A stretch of DNA of 62,008 nt, taken from contig JAHKAM010000038.1 of assembly GCA_018826515.1 (NCBI GenBank), positions 1 through 62,008 of the forward strand, read 5' to 3'. Under the pieces are notes generated by a model, which did no database searches, was not told the DNA's origin, and was given only the letters and a program-made list of their open reading frames with translations. This DNA comes from Alphaproteobacteria bacterium (GTDB lineage Bacteria; Pseudomonadota; Alphaproteobacteria; Caulobacterales; Caulobacteraceae). This document shows positions 9,249 through 17,583 of this stretch, in pieces. Each line of letters begins with the position of its first letter. Position 1 is the stretch's first letter. Made by a program: the position numbers and the translations under genes.

Positions 9249-9277
9249 AAGCTAGGTTGCAGCGCACAAATCGTCAA
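9249..9277 (-). promoter_or_regulatory. predicted promoter of the candidate sRNA
   Basis: Minus-strand TTGACG (9272-9277) matches the alphaproteobacterial -35 consensus. It is separated by exactly 17 bases from TAGCTT (9249-9254), a moderate -10 box. The expected start is near 9242. Confidence 0.5.
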
Positions 9278-9391
9278 GCCGCTATTTCGCACCTGCGTTC
9301 ACGCAATGTAACGGTATGAAAGAGCCGTGATGGGCATCCGTAAGCGGTTTCAGGGGAAAAAATCATCCCGTCCCAGCGCAAATGCGAACGG

Positions 9392-10087
9392 TCATCGCGA
9401 CGCCTGCTGATCCAGCAGCCGGCGGGCGGTGCGGATGGCGCGGGCGGCGGGCGATCCCGCCTGCCGCCAGACCAGCAGGCAGAAGGCGGCCGCGACGCCG
9501 AGGGCCAGCCACAGCGGGCCGAACAGCCAGGCCGCCGCCGCCAGGGCGAAATAATAGCCGCGCACGCCCTGGCTGAAGGCGCTGAGGGCGGGGTTCAGCA
9601 GATCGGCCGCCGCCTCGCCCAGCGCCGCCCGGTCGGCGTCCGTATCCAGTTCGGGTGCGGCCCCGATCAGAGCCAGGGCGTAGTTTAACTGTCTGATCGA
9701 CCAGATGAAATCCAGCAAGCCGCGGGCCAGGCATACCAGCACCAGGGCCAGCTTGGCCTCCAGCAACTTCATCGGCACATCCTCGGCGCCGACCGAGGCG
9801 AAACCCTGCATGGCCTGTTCGCCGCCGAACAGGACGCTGGCCACCGCCGCGATCAGCAGCAGGTTGGTCGAGGCGAAGAAGCCGCCGGAATTGATGGTGT
9901 GGCCCATCAGATTGCTGTCGACGAGGCGGATCTCGCGATGGGTCATGGCCGTCATCCAGACCCGGCGGACGACCAGCATGTCGTCGTTCAGCGTCCCGCT
10001 GCGTCGCGCCAGCAGGGACAGAAACGGGCCGTAGCCCAGCCAGCAAAGGATGAAGAGGGCCAGCGCCAGCCAGTCGAACAGGGTCAT
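9392..10087 (-). CDS. DUF599 family membrane protein
   Basis: A 231-residue inner-membrane protein with about four hydrophobic segments: residues 5-25, one near 75-95, one near 110-130 and a long one near 185-215. The family signature RRSGTLNDDMLVVRRVWMTAM in the first cytoplasmic loop and NSGGFFASTNLLLIA are typical of DUF599 proteins, whose function is unknown. The start at 10087 gives the usual length. It is divergent from ppa across a 199-bp spacer that holds a paired inverted repeat. Confidence 0.85.
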   Translation of the reverse strand: MTLFDWLALALFILCWLGYGPFLSLLARRSGTLNDDMLVVRRVWMTAMTHREIRLVDSNLMGHTINSGGFFASTNLLLIAAVASVLFGGEQAMQGFASVGAEDVPMKLLEAKLALVLVCLARGLLDFIWSIRQLNYALALIGAAPELDTDADRAALGEAAADLLNPALSAFSQGVRGYYFALAAAAWLFGPLWLALGVAAAFCLLVWRQAGSPAARAIRTARRLLDQQASR

Positions 10088-10112
10088 GCGGTCATCCTCC
10101 GGCCCGGCCCGG

Positions 10113-10203
10113 GGTGAAAAGTGCTAGTGAGCAAGGGGTGAGCCTCCGGCATCGACACCGCGCGCGCTCCCGCTCACGTCTCGCTCACTAGCACTGTTCA
10201 CTC
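10113..10203. repeat. imperfect 21-bp inverted repeat in a divergent promoter region
   Basis: The arm AGTGCTAGTGAGC (10120-10132) is repeated as its exact complement at 10183-10195. Matching continues outward through GTGAA, giving about 19 of 21 matched positions. The arms are 50 bp apart in the spacer between the DUF599 gene (leftward) and ppa (rightward). They could be paired operators or ends of a small relic element; no target-site duplication is visible. Confidence 0.6.
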
Positions 10204-10286
10204 TGCCGCTCCGCCTTGCTTCCGCCGCGCGCGACGCCTATCACGCCCGCCACTTCGTATCGCACCGCACCATAATCGAGCGCGCC

Positions 10287-10850
10287 ATGAATATCGACGC
10301 CATTCCCGTCGGCCCCAATCCGCCCTGGGACGTCAATGTCATCATCGAGATCCCGCAGGGCGGCCTGCCGGTGAAGTACGAGATGGACAAACATTCGGGC
10401 GCGCTGTTCGTCGACCGCTTCCTGCACACGGCGATGTACTATCCGGGCAACTACGGCTTCATCCCGCACACCCTGTCGGACGACGGCGATCCTTGCGATG
10501 TCATCGTGCTGAACCCGACGCCGGTGGTGCCGGGCTGCATCATCCGCTCGCGCCCGATCGGCGTGCTGAAGATGGAAGACGAGGCCGGTGGCGACGAGAA
10601 AATCCTGGCCGTGCCGGTCGACAAGCTGAACCCCTACTACACCGACATCGCCAGCTACCGGCAGCTACCGGCGATTCTGGTCGAGCAGATCGAGCATTTC
10701 TTCACCCGCTACAAGGATCTGGAGAAGAACAAGTCGGTCACGGTCAAGGGCTGGGGCGACGCCGGCGAGGCGGCTGAACTGATCGCCATCGGCATGCGGG
10801 CGCATCAGGACAAGCTGAAAGCCGCGAACAAGGCCGCCAACGCGGCCTGA
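10287..10850 (+). CDS. ppa: inorganic pyrophosphatase
   Basis: A 187-residue type I soluble pyrophosphatase, which hydrolyses PPi to two phosphates and drives biosynthetic reactions forward. Family hallmarks are [24 protein letters not shown], the tyrosine-rich [13 protein letters not shown], the metal-binding [11 protein letters not shown], and [13 protein letters not shown] with YKDLE. The start at 10287 gives the usual N-terminus. A short duplication of the codons for SYRQLP lies near 10650 but leaves the frame intact. Confidence 0.97.
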   Translation: MNIDAIPVGPNPPWDVNVIIEIPQGGLPVKYEMDKHSGALFVDRFLHTAMYYPGNYGFIPHTLSDDGDPCDVIVLNPTPVVPGCIIRSRPIGVLKMEDEAGGDEKILAVPVDKLNPYYTDIASYRQLPAILVEQIEHFFTRYKDLEKNKSVTVKGWGDAGEAAELIAIGMRAHQDKLKAANKAANAA

Positions 10851-10887
10851 GCCTTCCCCGACCGATAGCGACCGGCTAGGGAAACCC

Positions 10888-12759
10888 ATGGCCGCCGCCG
10901 AGACCCCCGCAGATGTCTTCAAACGCGCCCTCGCCCATGCGGCGCGGGCGCTGGCGGAGCAGTCCGAGCTCGAGGTCGTGTTCGGCTCCGATGGGCCGAA
11001 GCTGTCCAACGGCGTCCTGACCCTGCCGCACCCCCCGCGCGATCCGGCCGGCCCCGAGAGCGCGACCCTGCGCGGCCAAGCCGACCGGCTGGCCCTGCGC
11101 CTGGCCAATCACGACGAGAGCCTGCACGCCCGCCTGCGGCCGCTCGACAGCCGCGCGGCCGAGGTGTTCGAAGCGGTCGAGCAGGCGCGGGTCGAGGCTG
11201 TCGGCTCGACATCGCTCGCCGGGGTTCGCGCCAATATGGGCGCGGCCCTGCTGACCCGGCTGGAGAAGATGGGTGCCCTGCGCGCCACCGAGGCCGAGCG
11301 GGTGCCGGTGGCCGAGGCCGTGGCCCTGCTGGTGCGCGAGCGGCTGACGGGCCAGCGGGCGCCCGACGGCGCCGGCGCCATGCTGGACCTCGTTCGCACG
11401 GCCATGGAGGACAAGGCGGGGGCCAAACTCAACGCCCTGGCCGAGGTCGCCGATGACCAGGTCGCCTTCGCCGCCCGGCTGAAGGACGTGCTGCGGGCCC
11501 TCGACCTCGACCCCGGCGACGGGCGGGGAGACGATACGTCCGAAGAACAGGGCGAGGATGACCCTGATCCGCAGGCGCCCGACGCCGCCGATGATCAGGA
11601 CGAGGAGGACGACGCCGGCGGCGGCGAAGGCCAGACCATGGACGGCTCGGCCGACGACCAGACCCAGGGCGATGAACGCGAGTCCCGGCCGGACGGCTCG
11701 GCGGGCGATCCCGATGGCGAGGCTTCGGACGACGGACCCGACGTCAATGAGGGCGCCCTGCCCAACCGCCAGCAGGCCGCTGACGACGGCCGCGCCATTG
11801 ACGCCTATCGCGTCTTCACCACCGCCCATGACGAGGTTATCGACGCCGCCGACCTCTGCGATCCCAATGAGCTGGAGCGGTTGCGCGCCCTGCTGGACCA
11901 GCAGCTGACGGCCCTTTCGTCAGTGGTGTCGCGCCTGGCCAACAAGCTGCAGCGCCGGCTGATGGCGCAGCAGAACCGCAGCTGGCATTTCGATCTCGAG
12001 GAGGGGGTGCTGGACACCGCCCGCCTGACCCGGATCATCACCGATCCGACCAGCCCGCTCAGCTTCAAGGCCGAGAGCGAGAGTCCCTTCCGCGACACCG
12101 TGGTCACCCTGCTGCTGGACAATTCCGGCTCGATGCGCGGCCGGCCGATCATGGTGGCGGCGGTCTGCGCCGACATCCTCGCGCGGACGCTGGAGCGCTG
12201 CGGCGTCAAGGTCGAGATCCTCGGCTTCACCACCCGGGCGTGGAAGGGCGGGCAGGCGCGGGAGGCGTGGATCACGGCCGGCAAGCCGGCCAATCCGGGG
12301 CGGCTGAACGACCTGCGCCATATCATCTACAAATCGGCGGACTCGCCGTGGCGCCGCGCGAAGAAGAACCTCGGCCTGATGATGCGCGAGGGGCTTCTGA
12401 AGGAGAACATCGACGGCGAGGCCCTGACCTGGGCGCACGACCGGCTGCTGGGCCGGACCGAGGCGCGGCGCATCCTGATGGTCATATCCGACGGCTCGCC
12501 GGTCGACGACTCGACCCAGTCGGCCAACGCCGCCCTCTATCTGGACAAACACCTGCGGCAGGTGATCGAGGAGATCGAAAGCCGGTCGCCGGTGGAGCTG
12601 ATCGCCATCGGCATCGGCCATGACGTCACCCGCTGGTACCGCCGCGCCGTCACCATCGTGGACGTCGAACAGCTGGCCGGGGTGATGATCGAGAAACTGG
12701 CTGAACTTTTCGAGGGCGAGCCGAAGGCCGCGCCGGGACGCCGTCGCAAGGCCGCCTGA
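10888..12759 (+). CDS. cobT: cobaltochelatase subunit CobT
   Basis: This 623-residue protein is the CobT subunit of the aerobic, ATP-dependent cobaltochelatase CobNST, which inserts cobalt into hydrogenobyrinate a,c-diamide. The N-terminal domain is followed by a very acidic Asp/Glu/Gly-rich linker at about residues 210-300. A von Willebrand A-type domain follows, with MIDAS motif DNSGSM near residue 410. The C-terminus contains [10 protein letters not shown] and [15 protein letters not shown]. The partners cobS and cobN are not in the window. It lies 37 bp after ppa and may be co-transcribed with it. Confidence 0.93.
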   Translation: MAAAETPADVFKRALAHAARALAEQSELEVVFGSDGPKLSNGVLTLPHPPRDPAGPESATLRGQADRLALRLANHDESLHARLRPLDSRAAEVFEAVEQARVEAVGSTSLAGVRANMGAALLTRLEKMGALRATEAERVPVAEAVALLVRERLTGQRAPDGAGAMLDLVRTAMEDKAGAKLNALAEVADDQVAFAARLKDVLRALDLDPGDGRGDDTSEEQGEDDPDPQAPDAADDQDEEDDAGGGEGQTMDGSADDQTQGDERESRPDGSAGDPDGEASDDGPDVNEGALPNRQQAADDGRAIDAYRVFTTAHDEVIDAADLCDPNELERLRALLDQQLTALSSVVSRLANKLQRRLMAQQNRSWHFDLEEGVLDTARLTRIITDPTSPLSFKAESESPFRDTVVTLLLDNSGSMRGRPIMVAAVCADILARTLERCGVKVEILGFTTRAWKGGQAREAWITAGKPANPGRLNDLRHIIYKSADSPWRRAKKNLGLMMREGLLKENIDGEALTWAHDRLLGRTEARRILMVISDGSPVDDSTQSANAALYLDKHLRQVIEEIESRSPVELIAIGIGHDVTRWYRRAVTIVDVEQLAGVMIEKLAELFEGEPKAAPGRRRKAA

Positions 12760-12774
12760 GGCGGCCGGGCCGGA

Positions 12775-13071
12775 TCAGCTGTCCGGCATCCGGGCGCCCT
12801 GCATCCGGCGCAGCATTTCCTGACTGTCGCGGCGATCGTCCGCGGTCTCGGCGCTGCTGCGGCAGACCCGGCGGCCGAAACGCGACCCCGTCACGGGCTC
12901 GGTCCGGCAGACCTGGGTGACAGGCGTCCGGGCCTCGCCGGTCACCTCGACCGCCGGAAGGGAGCCGGCCTCGGCCGGCGCCTCGATCCGGGCCGGCGGG
13001 GGGGTCTGGGGGGACGCAGGGGTCTGCTGCGCGAAGGCGAGCGATGCGAACAAAACGGCGGGAAACAACAC
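12775..13071 (-). CDS. small secreted protein, unknown function
   Basis: I place the start at GTG 13071, five bases after AGGAGAG, giving 98 residues; a longer frame from ATG 13119 lacks a ribosome site. The product begins with a short hydrophobic signal-like stretch (LFPAVLFASLAFAQQ), then a Pro-rich linker. A conserved-looking core follows, VCRTEPVTGSRFGRRVCRSS, with two cysteines that may be disulfide-bonded, and a charged tail. I know similar small periplasmic proteins from Caulobacterales and sphingomonads but no assigned role. It converges on cobT. Confidence 0.65.
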   Translation of the reverse strand: MLFPAVLFASLAFAQQTPASPQTPPPARIEAPAEAGSLPAVEVTGEARTPVTQVCRTEPVTGSRFGRRVCRSSAETADDRRDSQEMLRRMQGARMPDS

Positions 13072-13137
13072 CAGGCTCTCCTGTTGATCTTTCGCCGCAT
13101 AATGCCGGGTAGGCCGCATTTCGCAACCCGCGCGCGA

Positions 13138-13746
13138 TCAGACCCGCTCGCTGACCTTGATGGCGGCCCGGCATCCGGCCTTGATCACGGCGCTGAGAAG
13201 TCGGTAGCCCGGGGCTTCGCGGGCGCCGTGTTCGACCGCATGGCCGTGATGTACCAGTTCTTCTTCGCGGAAGACCGAGAGCTCGGCCGCCAGCGCCGGA
13301 TCGCGGTCGCCCAGTTCGGCGATCTGGTCGGCGTAATGCTCCTCGATCACGCTCTCGACCGCCTCGGTGCAGGCGTGGGCGGCCTTCTCGCCCATCAGGG
13401 CGGTGCCGGTTCCCAGCGCCAGGGCCGCCAGCCGCCAGACCGGGGTCATCAGCGTGGGGCGGACCCGTTCGGCGTTCAGCAGGGCGTCGAAACGGGCGAG
13501 GTGGACGGCCTCCTGGGCCTGCATCTCGCCCATGTCGGCGGCGATGGCCTCGCGGCCGGCGCGGCCCTCGAACACCGCCCGCTGGGCGCGGTAGATGTGG
13601 ACGGCGGCGTATTCCCCGGCGTGATCGACGCGGAGGATTTCCGCGCGCCGACGGCGGCTGGCGCCCCGGCCCGGGCGGGCCAGAGGGATCCGGTGGTTGT
13701 CGGCCGGATCCGTTTCGGGGCGCTCAGATTTTGGGAGCTCTGGCAT
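13138..13746 (-). CDS. coq7: demethoxyubiquinone hydroxylase Coq7
   Basis: A 202-residue ferritin-like di-iron monooxygenase that performs the C6 hydroxylation step of ubiquinone synthesis. Metal-ligand motifs are in order: RVDHAGE with Glu, EAVHLARF, EEHYADQ and EEELVHHGHA. The sequence ACTEAVESVIEEHY is typical of Coq7/CAT5. Its start at 13746 overlaps the end of the upstream dsbB gene by 23 bases, so the two are probably translated from one mRNA. A Pro/Arg-rich N-terminal extension of about 35 residues precedes the conserved fold. Confidence 0.92.
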   Translation of the reverse strand: MPELPKSERPETDPADNHRIPLARPGRGASRRRRAEILRVDHAGEYAAVHIYRAQRAVFEGRAGREAIAADMGEMQAQEAVHLARFDALLNAERVRPTLMTPVWRLAALALGTGTALMGEKAAHACTEAVESVIEEHYADQIAELGDRDPALAAELSVFREEELVHHGHAVEHGAREAPGYRLLSAVIKAGCRAAIKVSERV

Positions 13747-14257
13747 CCTTGGGCCTTTTTGCGGCGAGGAGGCTGAACACGGCCAGGGCGGCCGAGATCA
13801 GCGCGTTCCATCCTGCCATGGACAGGCCGAGGAAGCGCCACGTCACCGCGTCGCACATCACGATCTTCTCGACCGGGCCGGTGCCCAGGGCCAGGGCGGC
13901 CAGGCTTTCCAGATTGACGTCGCCGCCCCCGGAGCAGGTCGCCGGCAGCTCCCACCATTTCATCTCGCCGCCCATGTGGAAGACGGCGGTGATCGCCCCG
14001 GTGGTGAAGACCACCGCCAGCAGGAAGGCGGCGATGCGCGGCGTGCCGCGGCTGCCCCGGCTGATCACATGCCAGAGGGTGGCGACCAGGGCGATGGCGA
14101 CCGCGCCCCAGTAGACCTCGCGCTGCTTGAGGCAGAGGTTGCAGGGGGCGAGGTCGCCGAACCGTTCGAACGCATGCGCCGCGCCCAGCAGGGCCAGGGA
14201 GGCCGCCAGGGCGAAGGCGGTCCACCACCGCGTCAGGAGTCGATACAGGCCTCTCAT
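13724..14257 (-). CDS. dsbB: disulfide bond formation protein, DsbB family
   Basis: A 177-residue inner-membrane protein with four predicted transmembrane helices. The first redox pair is CNLC (Cys39, Cys42) after the first helix. The second pair is Cys108 (ATCSG) and Cys135 (MCDA) in the second periplasmic loop, the arrangement used by DsbB to pass electrons from DsbA to quinone. Placement directly upstream of coq7 pairs a quinone-reducing enzyme with a quinone-synthesis enzyme. No dsbA is in the window. Confidence 0.85.
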   Translation of the reverse strand: MRGLYRLLTRWWTAFALAASLALLGAAHAFERFGDLAPCNLCLKQREVYWGAVAIALVATLWHVISRGSRGTPRIAAFLLAVVFTTGAITAVFHMGGEMKWWELPATCSGGGDVNLESLAALALGTGPVEKIVMCDAVTWRFLGLSMAGWNALISAALAVFSLLAAKRPKDARAPKI

Positions 14258-14300
14258 CGGACGACGTTCATAGCCGGGCCGGACCGCCGCGTCGATCAGC

Positions 14301-14942
14301 TTAACCGCCGAAGCGCGCGAGCAGCGAGACCGCCCAGCCGGCGCCGAAATAGAAGCCGATCGCCACCGTGGCCAGCGCCGTCGCCCAGCCGACCGCCACG
14401 GCCGCCCCGCCGAGGACGAACAGGCCGTCGCGCTGGATCACGCCCACCGCCAGCAGCGTCAGGGCCACCGACGGGACGGTGTTGGTCATCGGCAGGACGA
14501 TGGTCAGGGTGGCCAGGATCATGAAGAACGCCACAACCCGTTCGGCCCAGCCTTCGGCGAACACGGTCAGCCGCGGCCGCGACAGCCGCTCGAACCAGTG
14601 CATCCGTTTGGTGGCGAAGTCGGCCATGCGCTCGAGCCAGGCCTTGGACACCCGTCGCTTGAGCGCGGCCTCGGGCAGCCACGGCTCGACCCGGCCCGCC
14701 AGCATCTGGCCCGCCAGCAGCAGGATCGGAATGCCGACGATCTGGGGCACGCCGTAGAGCGCCGGCACCAGGCAGGGGATGGCGAGGATCAGGATCATCA
14801 GGCCGAAGCCCCGTTCGTCGAGCCGGTCGCGGATCTCGCGCAAGGTCAGTCCGTCCGGTCCGCTGATCGCCGCCAGATCAGCCACCAGGGCGATGAACCC
14901 CTGTTTCGGATCGTCGGTGTGCTGGTTCTCGGACTGGGTCAT
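14301..14942 (-). CDS. ExoD-like exopolysaccharide synthesis protein
   Basis: A 213-residue membrane protein of the ExoD family. It has a soluble N-terminus, a hydrophobic block GFGLMILILAIPCLVPALYG, the family stretch VGIPILLLAGQMLAGR followed by WLP, and three further hydrophobic segments toward the C-terminus. In Sinorhizobium ExoD affects exopolysaccharide production and alkali tolerance; its biochemical activity is unknown. The gene is the first of a leftward set with dsbB and coq7, separated from dsbB by 43 bp. Confidence 0.83.
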   Translation of the reverse strand: MTQSENQHTDDPKQGFIALVADLAAISGPDGLTLREIRDRLDERGFGLMILILAIPCLVPALYGVPQIVGIPILLLAGQMLAGRVEPWLPEAALKRRVSKAWLERMADFATKRMHWFERLSRPRLTVFAEGWAERVVAFFMILATLTIVLPMTNTVPSVALTLLAVGVIQRDGLFVLGGAAVAVGWATALATVAIGFYFGAGWAVSLLARFGG

Positions 14943-15084
14943 GGGCTCGGGCTCTGGGCGTGACGCGCGTCGTTAGCGGGATTTGGCCGGGGAGGCGAGA
15001 GATGGAAACCTTCCGTGAGTCGCGATCCCGGCGAAGGCTCGCTATAGAGGCCGCCTCCCGCCTCTCCCCCAGGACGGAACGCCC

Positions 15085-15525
15085 ATGCGCTATCTGCACA
15101 CCATGGTCCGGGTGACCGACCTCGACGCCTCGCTGCGCTTCTGGTGCGACCTGCTGGGTCTGGAAGAGATGCGCCGCATGGAGAACGAGGCCGGGCGCTT
15201 TACGCTGGTCTTCCTGGCCGCGCCGGCGGATCGCGCCCGCTCCGAGGCCGAGCGGTCTCCCGAGGTCGAACTGACCTTCAACTGGGACCCGGAGTCCTAT
15301 GACGGCGGGCGCAATTTCGGCCATCTGGCCTACAAGGTCGACGACATATACGCCGCCTGCCAGCGGCTGATGGACGGCGGCGTGGTGATCAACCGCCCGC
15401 CGCGCGACGGCCGCATGGCCTTCGTCCGCTCGCCGGACGGCATCTCCATCGAACTGCTGCAGGAGGGCGCCGCCCTGTCCCCCGCCGAGCCCTGGGCCTC
15501 CATGCCCAATACCGGGAGCTGGTGA
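15085..15525 (+). CDS. gloA: lactoylglutathione lyase (glyoxalase I)
   Basis: A 146-residue VOC-fold enzyme that converts the methylglyoxal-glutathione adduct to S-lactoylglutathione. It aligns with E. coli GloA from [10 protein letters not shown] onward, and the four metal ligands of the family are all visible: His5, Glu62 in ELTFNW, His80 in FGHLAYKV and Glu123 in ISIELLQ. The start is preceded by AGGACGGA. Its stop overlaps the GTG start of the next gene (GTGA), so the two are coupled. Confidence 0.93.
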   Translation: MRYLHTMVRVTDLDASLRFWCDLLGLEEMRRMENEAGRFTLVFLAAPADRARSEAERSPEVELTFNWDPESYDGGRNFGHLAYKVDDIYAACQRLMDGGVVINRPPRDGRMAFVRSPDGISIELLQEGAALSPAEPWASMPNTGSW

Positions 15526-16136
15526 CCTTGAGAGCCCGCGCCGTCCTTGGCCTCACCCTGCTGCTGGGCGCCTGCGCCTCGACCTCCGAAACCAATCCGG
15601 CCCGCACCGCCACCGAACAGCTGCTGGTGGCGCGCGCCGCCGACCGCGCCGTCGAGGGTCTGATCCTGCCGATCCCGACGGGATCGCGCGTCTTCGTGGA
15701 CGCCACCTGGTTCCAGGCCGAAAACGCCGCCTACGCCATCAGCGCCATACGCGCCGCCCTGTCCGACGCCGGCTATGCCCTGTCGCCCTCGAAGGCGGAG
15801 GCCGACGCCGTGTTCGAACTGCGCGCCGGCGCCCTGTCGCTGGAGCAGATGCGGCGCGTCGTGGGCCTGCCCGACATGCGGGTGCCGATCAATGACACCT
15901 TCAATGTCGTCTCGATCCCCGAGCTGTCGATCTACAGCCGCCGGGACCGGGTCGGCGTGGCCGAGTTCTCGGGCTTTCTCTACGAGCCGACGACGGGGGC
16001 CCCGCTGGGGGCCGTCCTGCCCATGACCGGCGAGTTCCGCATCCGCAGCCACAAGCTGCTGATGATCGTCGCCTGGGGCCAGCAGAACGTCGACCCCGGC
16101 CAGCGCGACCCCGGCGACAGCTGGCGGGAATTCTAG
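15522..16136 (+). CDS. lipoprotein of unknown function, coupled to gloA
   Basis: A 204-residue protein with a lipoprotein signal ([13 protein letters not shown], lipobox LGAC). The mature part alternates beta-like and helical stretches and includes [35 protein letters not shown] and [20 protein letters not shown]. It resembles DUF6655-type envelope proteins, but I am not certain of the family. Translation probably starts at GTG 15522 inside the gloA stop codon; a TTG at 15528 is the alternative. Its role with a methylglyoxal-detoxifying enzyme is unknown. Confidence 0.75.
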   Translation: MTLRARAVLGLTLLLGACASTSETNPARTATEQLLVARAADRAVEGLILPIPTGSRVFVDATWFQAENAAYAISAIRAALSDAGYALSPSKAEADAVFELRAGALSLEQMRRVVGLPDMRVPINDTFNVVSIPELSIYSRRDRVGVAEFSGFLYEPTTGAPLGAVLPMTGEFRIRSHKLLMIVAWGQQNVDPGQRDPGDSWREF

Positions 16137-16593
16137 GCCCGAGGGGCGAGAAGACACCGCGTCCCGGAAAGGCGTGACGCTGGTCCGGAATTGCGCGGGT
16201 TCAGCCCGTTTTCGCTGACCCTTCCTGTCGGCCGCGCCTGCGCCGGCGCCGCCGTGAAACCCTGTTGTCAAAGACCCGCGTGCCCTTTCGCAAGGGCGAC
16301 AGGATCATTTTACCGCGCTCTCCGGGGACGCTGGCTGATTTCCCGGGTCAGGGGTCGGGAAGGGTGAATTCAGGGTCGGGAGGGGCGGGATTATACGGGG
16401 CGGGAAGACACGGCGTCTGCGCCAGTTGGATCACGTAAATCCCAACGTTTAGGCCCTGTGTCGTTAGAGTGAAAACTTAGCTGGTGGCGCCGCCCGGATG
16501 CGACACGATGGCTAGGCGCCTCTTGGCACCGGAATTGCTCCAACTTCTTGGGAACCGGCTTTACTAGGCATCGGTTTCCGACGGGAGGTCGCG
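16137..16593. other. 457-bp gene-less stretch with direct repeats
   Basis: I see no convincing gene here. Two 21-bp direct repeats (16143-16163 and 16397-16417; core GAAGACAC then GCGTC) differ at two positions and bracket a G-rich segment. That segment has a second short repeat, GGGTCGGGAAGGG and GGGTCGGGAGGGG, near 16350-16390. Composition falls from GC-rich at the left to more balanced at the right, where a ribosome site GGAGG precedes the gene at 16594. Open frames here are short and not protein-like. Confidence 0.5.
16143..16417. repeat. pair of 21-bp direct repeats
   Basis: The copies at 16143-16163 and 16397-16417 share 19 of 21 bases, including GAAGACAC. They are 233 bp apart, face the same way and bracket non-coding DNA, as could be left by an excised or decayed element. 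Confidence 0.5.
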
Positions 16594-16827
16594 ATGCAAT
16601 CAAGCAGGAAAGCAAACGACAACCAGCCGCTGACGTTGGAGGTTGATGTTGTCGAGGTCCCTTGGGCGCCCGGACACTGGTTAGTTGAAGCCATCGACCA
16701 CGGTTCAGAGGGCGAGATTTACCGCGCTACTTTCGACGGGTCGATGGCCCAACAGCGGGCGCTAGACTACGCGCGCTTGATGTACGGCTTTCCGTCAGCA
16801 GCCACCCACACTTCGACGTCAACCTGA
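16594..16827 (+). CDS. orphan hypothetical protein, 77 aa
   Basis: A 77-residue soluble protein that starts at ATG 16594 behind GGAGG. The sequence (LTLEVDVVEVPWAPGHWLVEAIDHG, then EIYRATFDG and LDYARLMYGF) reads like a genuine small alpha/beta protein, with a Ser/Thr-rich tail. I do not recognise a family. Codon choice is less GC-biased than in neighbouring genes. Its last 61 bases overlap the end of the convergent gene at 16767-17108, so the two transcripts are antisense at their 3' ends. Confidence 0.65.
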   Translation: MQSSRKANDNQPLTLEVDVVEVPWAPGHWLVEAIDHGSEGEIYRATFDGSMAQQRALDYARLMYGFPSAATHTSTST

Positions 16828-17108
16828 TCGACGCAGGTTTGAGCTTGCGTGTGGTTGCTGTCGCTGTGCCACCCGCCCTCAATGATCTGAACATCGGAGA
16901 TGTTTCCGACCATTAGGCAACGCCATTCCCCGCCTTTCGGGAGACCGCTCGAAGAGCCGCCCCCGTATTGATAGGTGAGAACTTGCGGAAGGCCGTTCTT
17001 TGTCCCGAGGACGTGGGCGCAGACTTCGCGCGTATGGCCCTTGTAGTACAGGGACACGGGCTTGCCCGCGATCATGGCGTCGCGGATTCGTTGGTAGGCT
17101 GTGGTCAT
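16767..17108 (-). CDS. orphan hypothetical protein, 113 aa
   Basis: A 113-residue protein starting at ATG 17108 with an AGGTG ribosome site. It begins as a compact domain (RDAMIAGKPVSLYYKGHTREVCAH) and contains TYQYGGGSSSGLPKGGEWRCL, a pattern I have seen in small uncharacterised proteins, loosely reminiscent of WYL-like ligand-sensor folds. No catalytic motif is evident. The inverted repeat at 17110-17138 overlaps its leader. It is convergent with, and overlaps, the gene at 16594 by 61 bp. Confidence 0.7.
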   Translation of the reverse strand: MTTAYQRIRDAMIAGKPVSLYYKGHTREVCAHVLGTKNGLPQVLTYQYGGGSSSGLPKGGEWRCLMVGNISDVQIIEGGWHSDSNHTQAQTCVDQVDVEVWVAADGKPYIKRA

Positions 17109-17109
17109 A

Positions 17110-17138
17110 GTTCACCTCGTGATTGACCGTGGGTGAAC
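17110..17138 (-). promoter_or_regulatory. inverted repeat over the leader of the 113-aa orphan gene
   Basis: GTTCACC (17110-17116) and GGTGAAC (17132-17138) form 7-bp arms 15 bp apart. The left arm overlaps the ribosome site of the leftward gene, so it could be an operator or an mRNA hairpin that hides the ribosome site. Confidence 0.4.
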
Positions 17139-17235
17139 AGGAGACTTGACAAACGAGACGTCGGCGCCTTTGTTGGCCGTGCATTGAATCGCTGGCGTAT
17201 CCCCGGTTCGGAGATGCGTCTGCACCAAACTTGAA

Positions 17236-17268
17236 GGCCGTCGGGACAAGTGCCCGTACGGCCTTTTT
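17236..17268 (+). terminator. rho-independent terminator of an unassigned transcript
   Basis: The stem GGCCGTCGGG/CCCGTACGGCC, with one mismatch and a loop ACAAGTG, is followed by five T. No rightward protein gene ends nearby, so it may end a short non-coding RNA starting after the TTGACA at 17146, or read-through from 16827. Confidence 0.65.
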
Positions 17269-17583
17269 GCTTTGCACGTCCGCACCGTCACAAATCCGGC
17301 GCCTTGCAGATTCTGTCAATCCGATCAGCAAGTTTTGGCGCGAATTATTCGTGACACTTAAGTATTGATTGAGTTACATAAGGGCATAAGAATATCCTTA
17401 TATCTCAAGAGATCGCCTGTTGTGTGCGCGCGCTGCTGATTGTTCACAGATGGTTCCGATCAGAATTCAATAGCGCTCATTCCTATCGGCGGTTCCTCTT
17501 CCCAACTTTCCGCCACGCCAAAAGCCCCCCTTCCGCTTCACTGGTAACGCCGCAATGGTGTTCGAACGTTCATGGAGGTTGTC

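Larger units (their letters stand above)
17109..17583. other. 475-bp lower-GC gene-less stretch
   Basis: This spacer holds an operator-like repeat (17110-17138), a rightward TTGACA at 17146-17151, a rho-independent terminator at 17236-17268 and a strongly AT-rich block at about 17341-17405. The block contains an inverted repeat ATAAGG/CCTTAT. I find no protein-coding gene. A rightward frame at 17424-17636 conflicts with the well-supported lipoprotein gene at 17584 and is not accepted. Confidence 0.5.

Noticed and set aside
10113..10203. Interpretation as a complete MITE
   Set aside because: No target-site duplication flanks the arms; kept only as an inverted repeat.
16340..16395. Short G-rich repeats as a CRISPR-like array
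   Set aside because: Only two irregular units, no uniform spacer length and no cas genes.
16391..16615. Leftward 74-aa frame in the gene-less stretch
   Set aside because: Not protein-like, covers the direct repeat and has no ribosome site.
17176..17226. tRNA-like 3' end (GGTTCG ... CACCA), possibly an attachment site
   Set aside because: The would-be T-stem halves do not pair and no acceptor or anticodon arm can be drawn.
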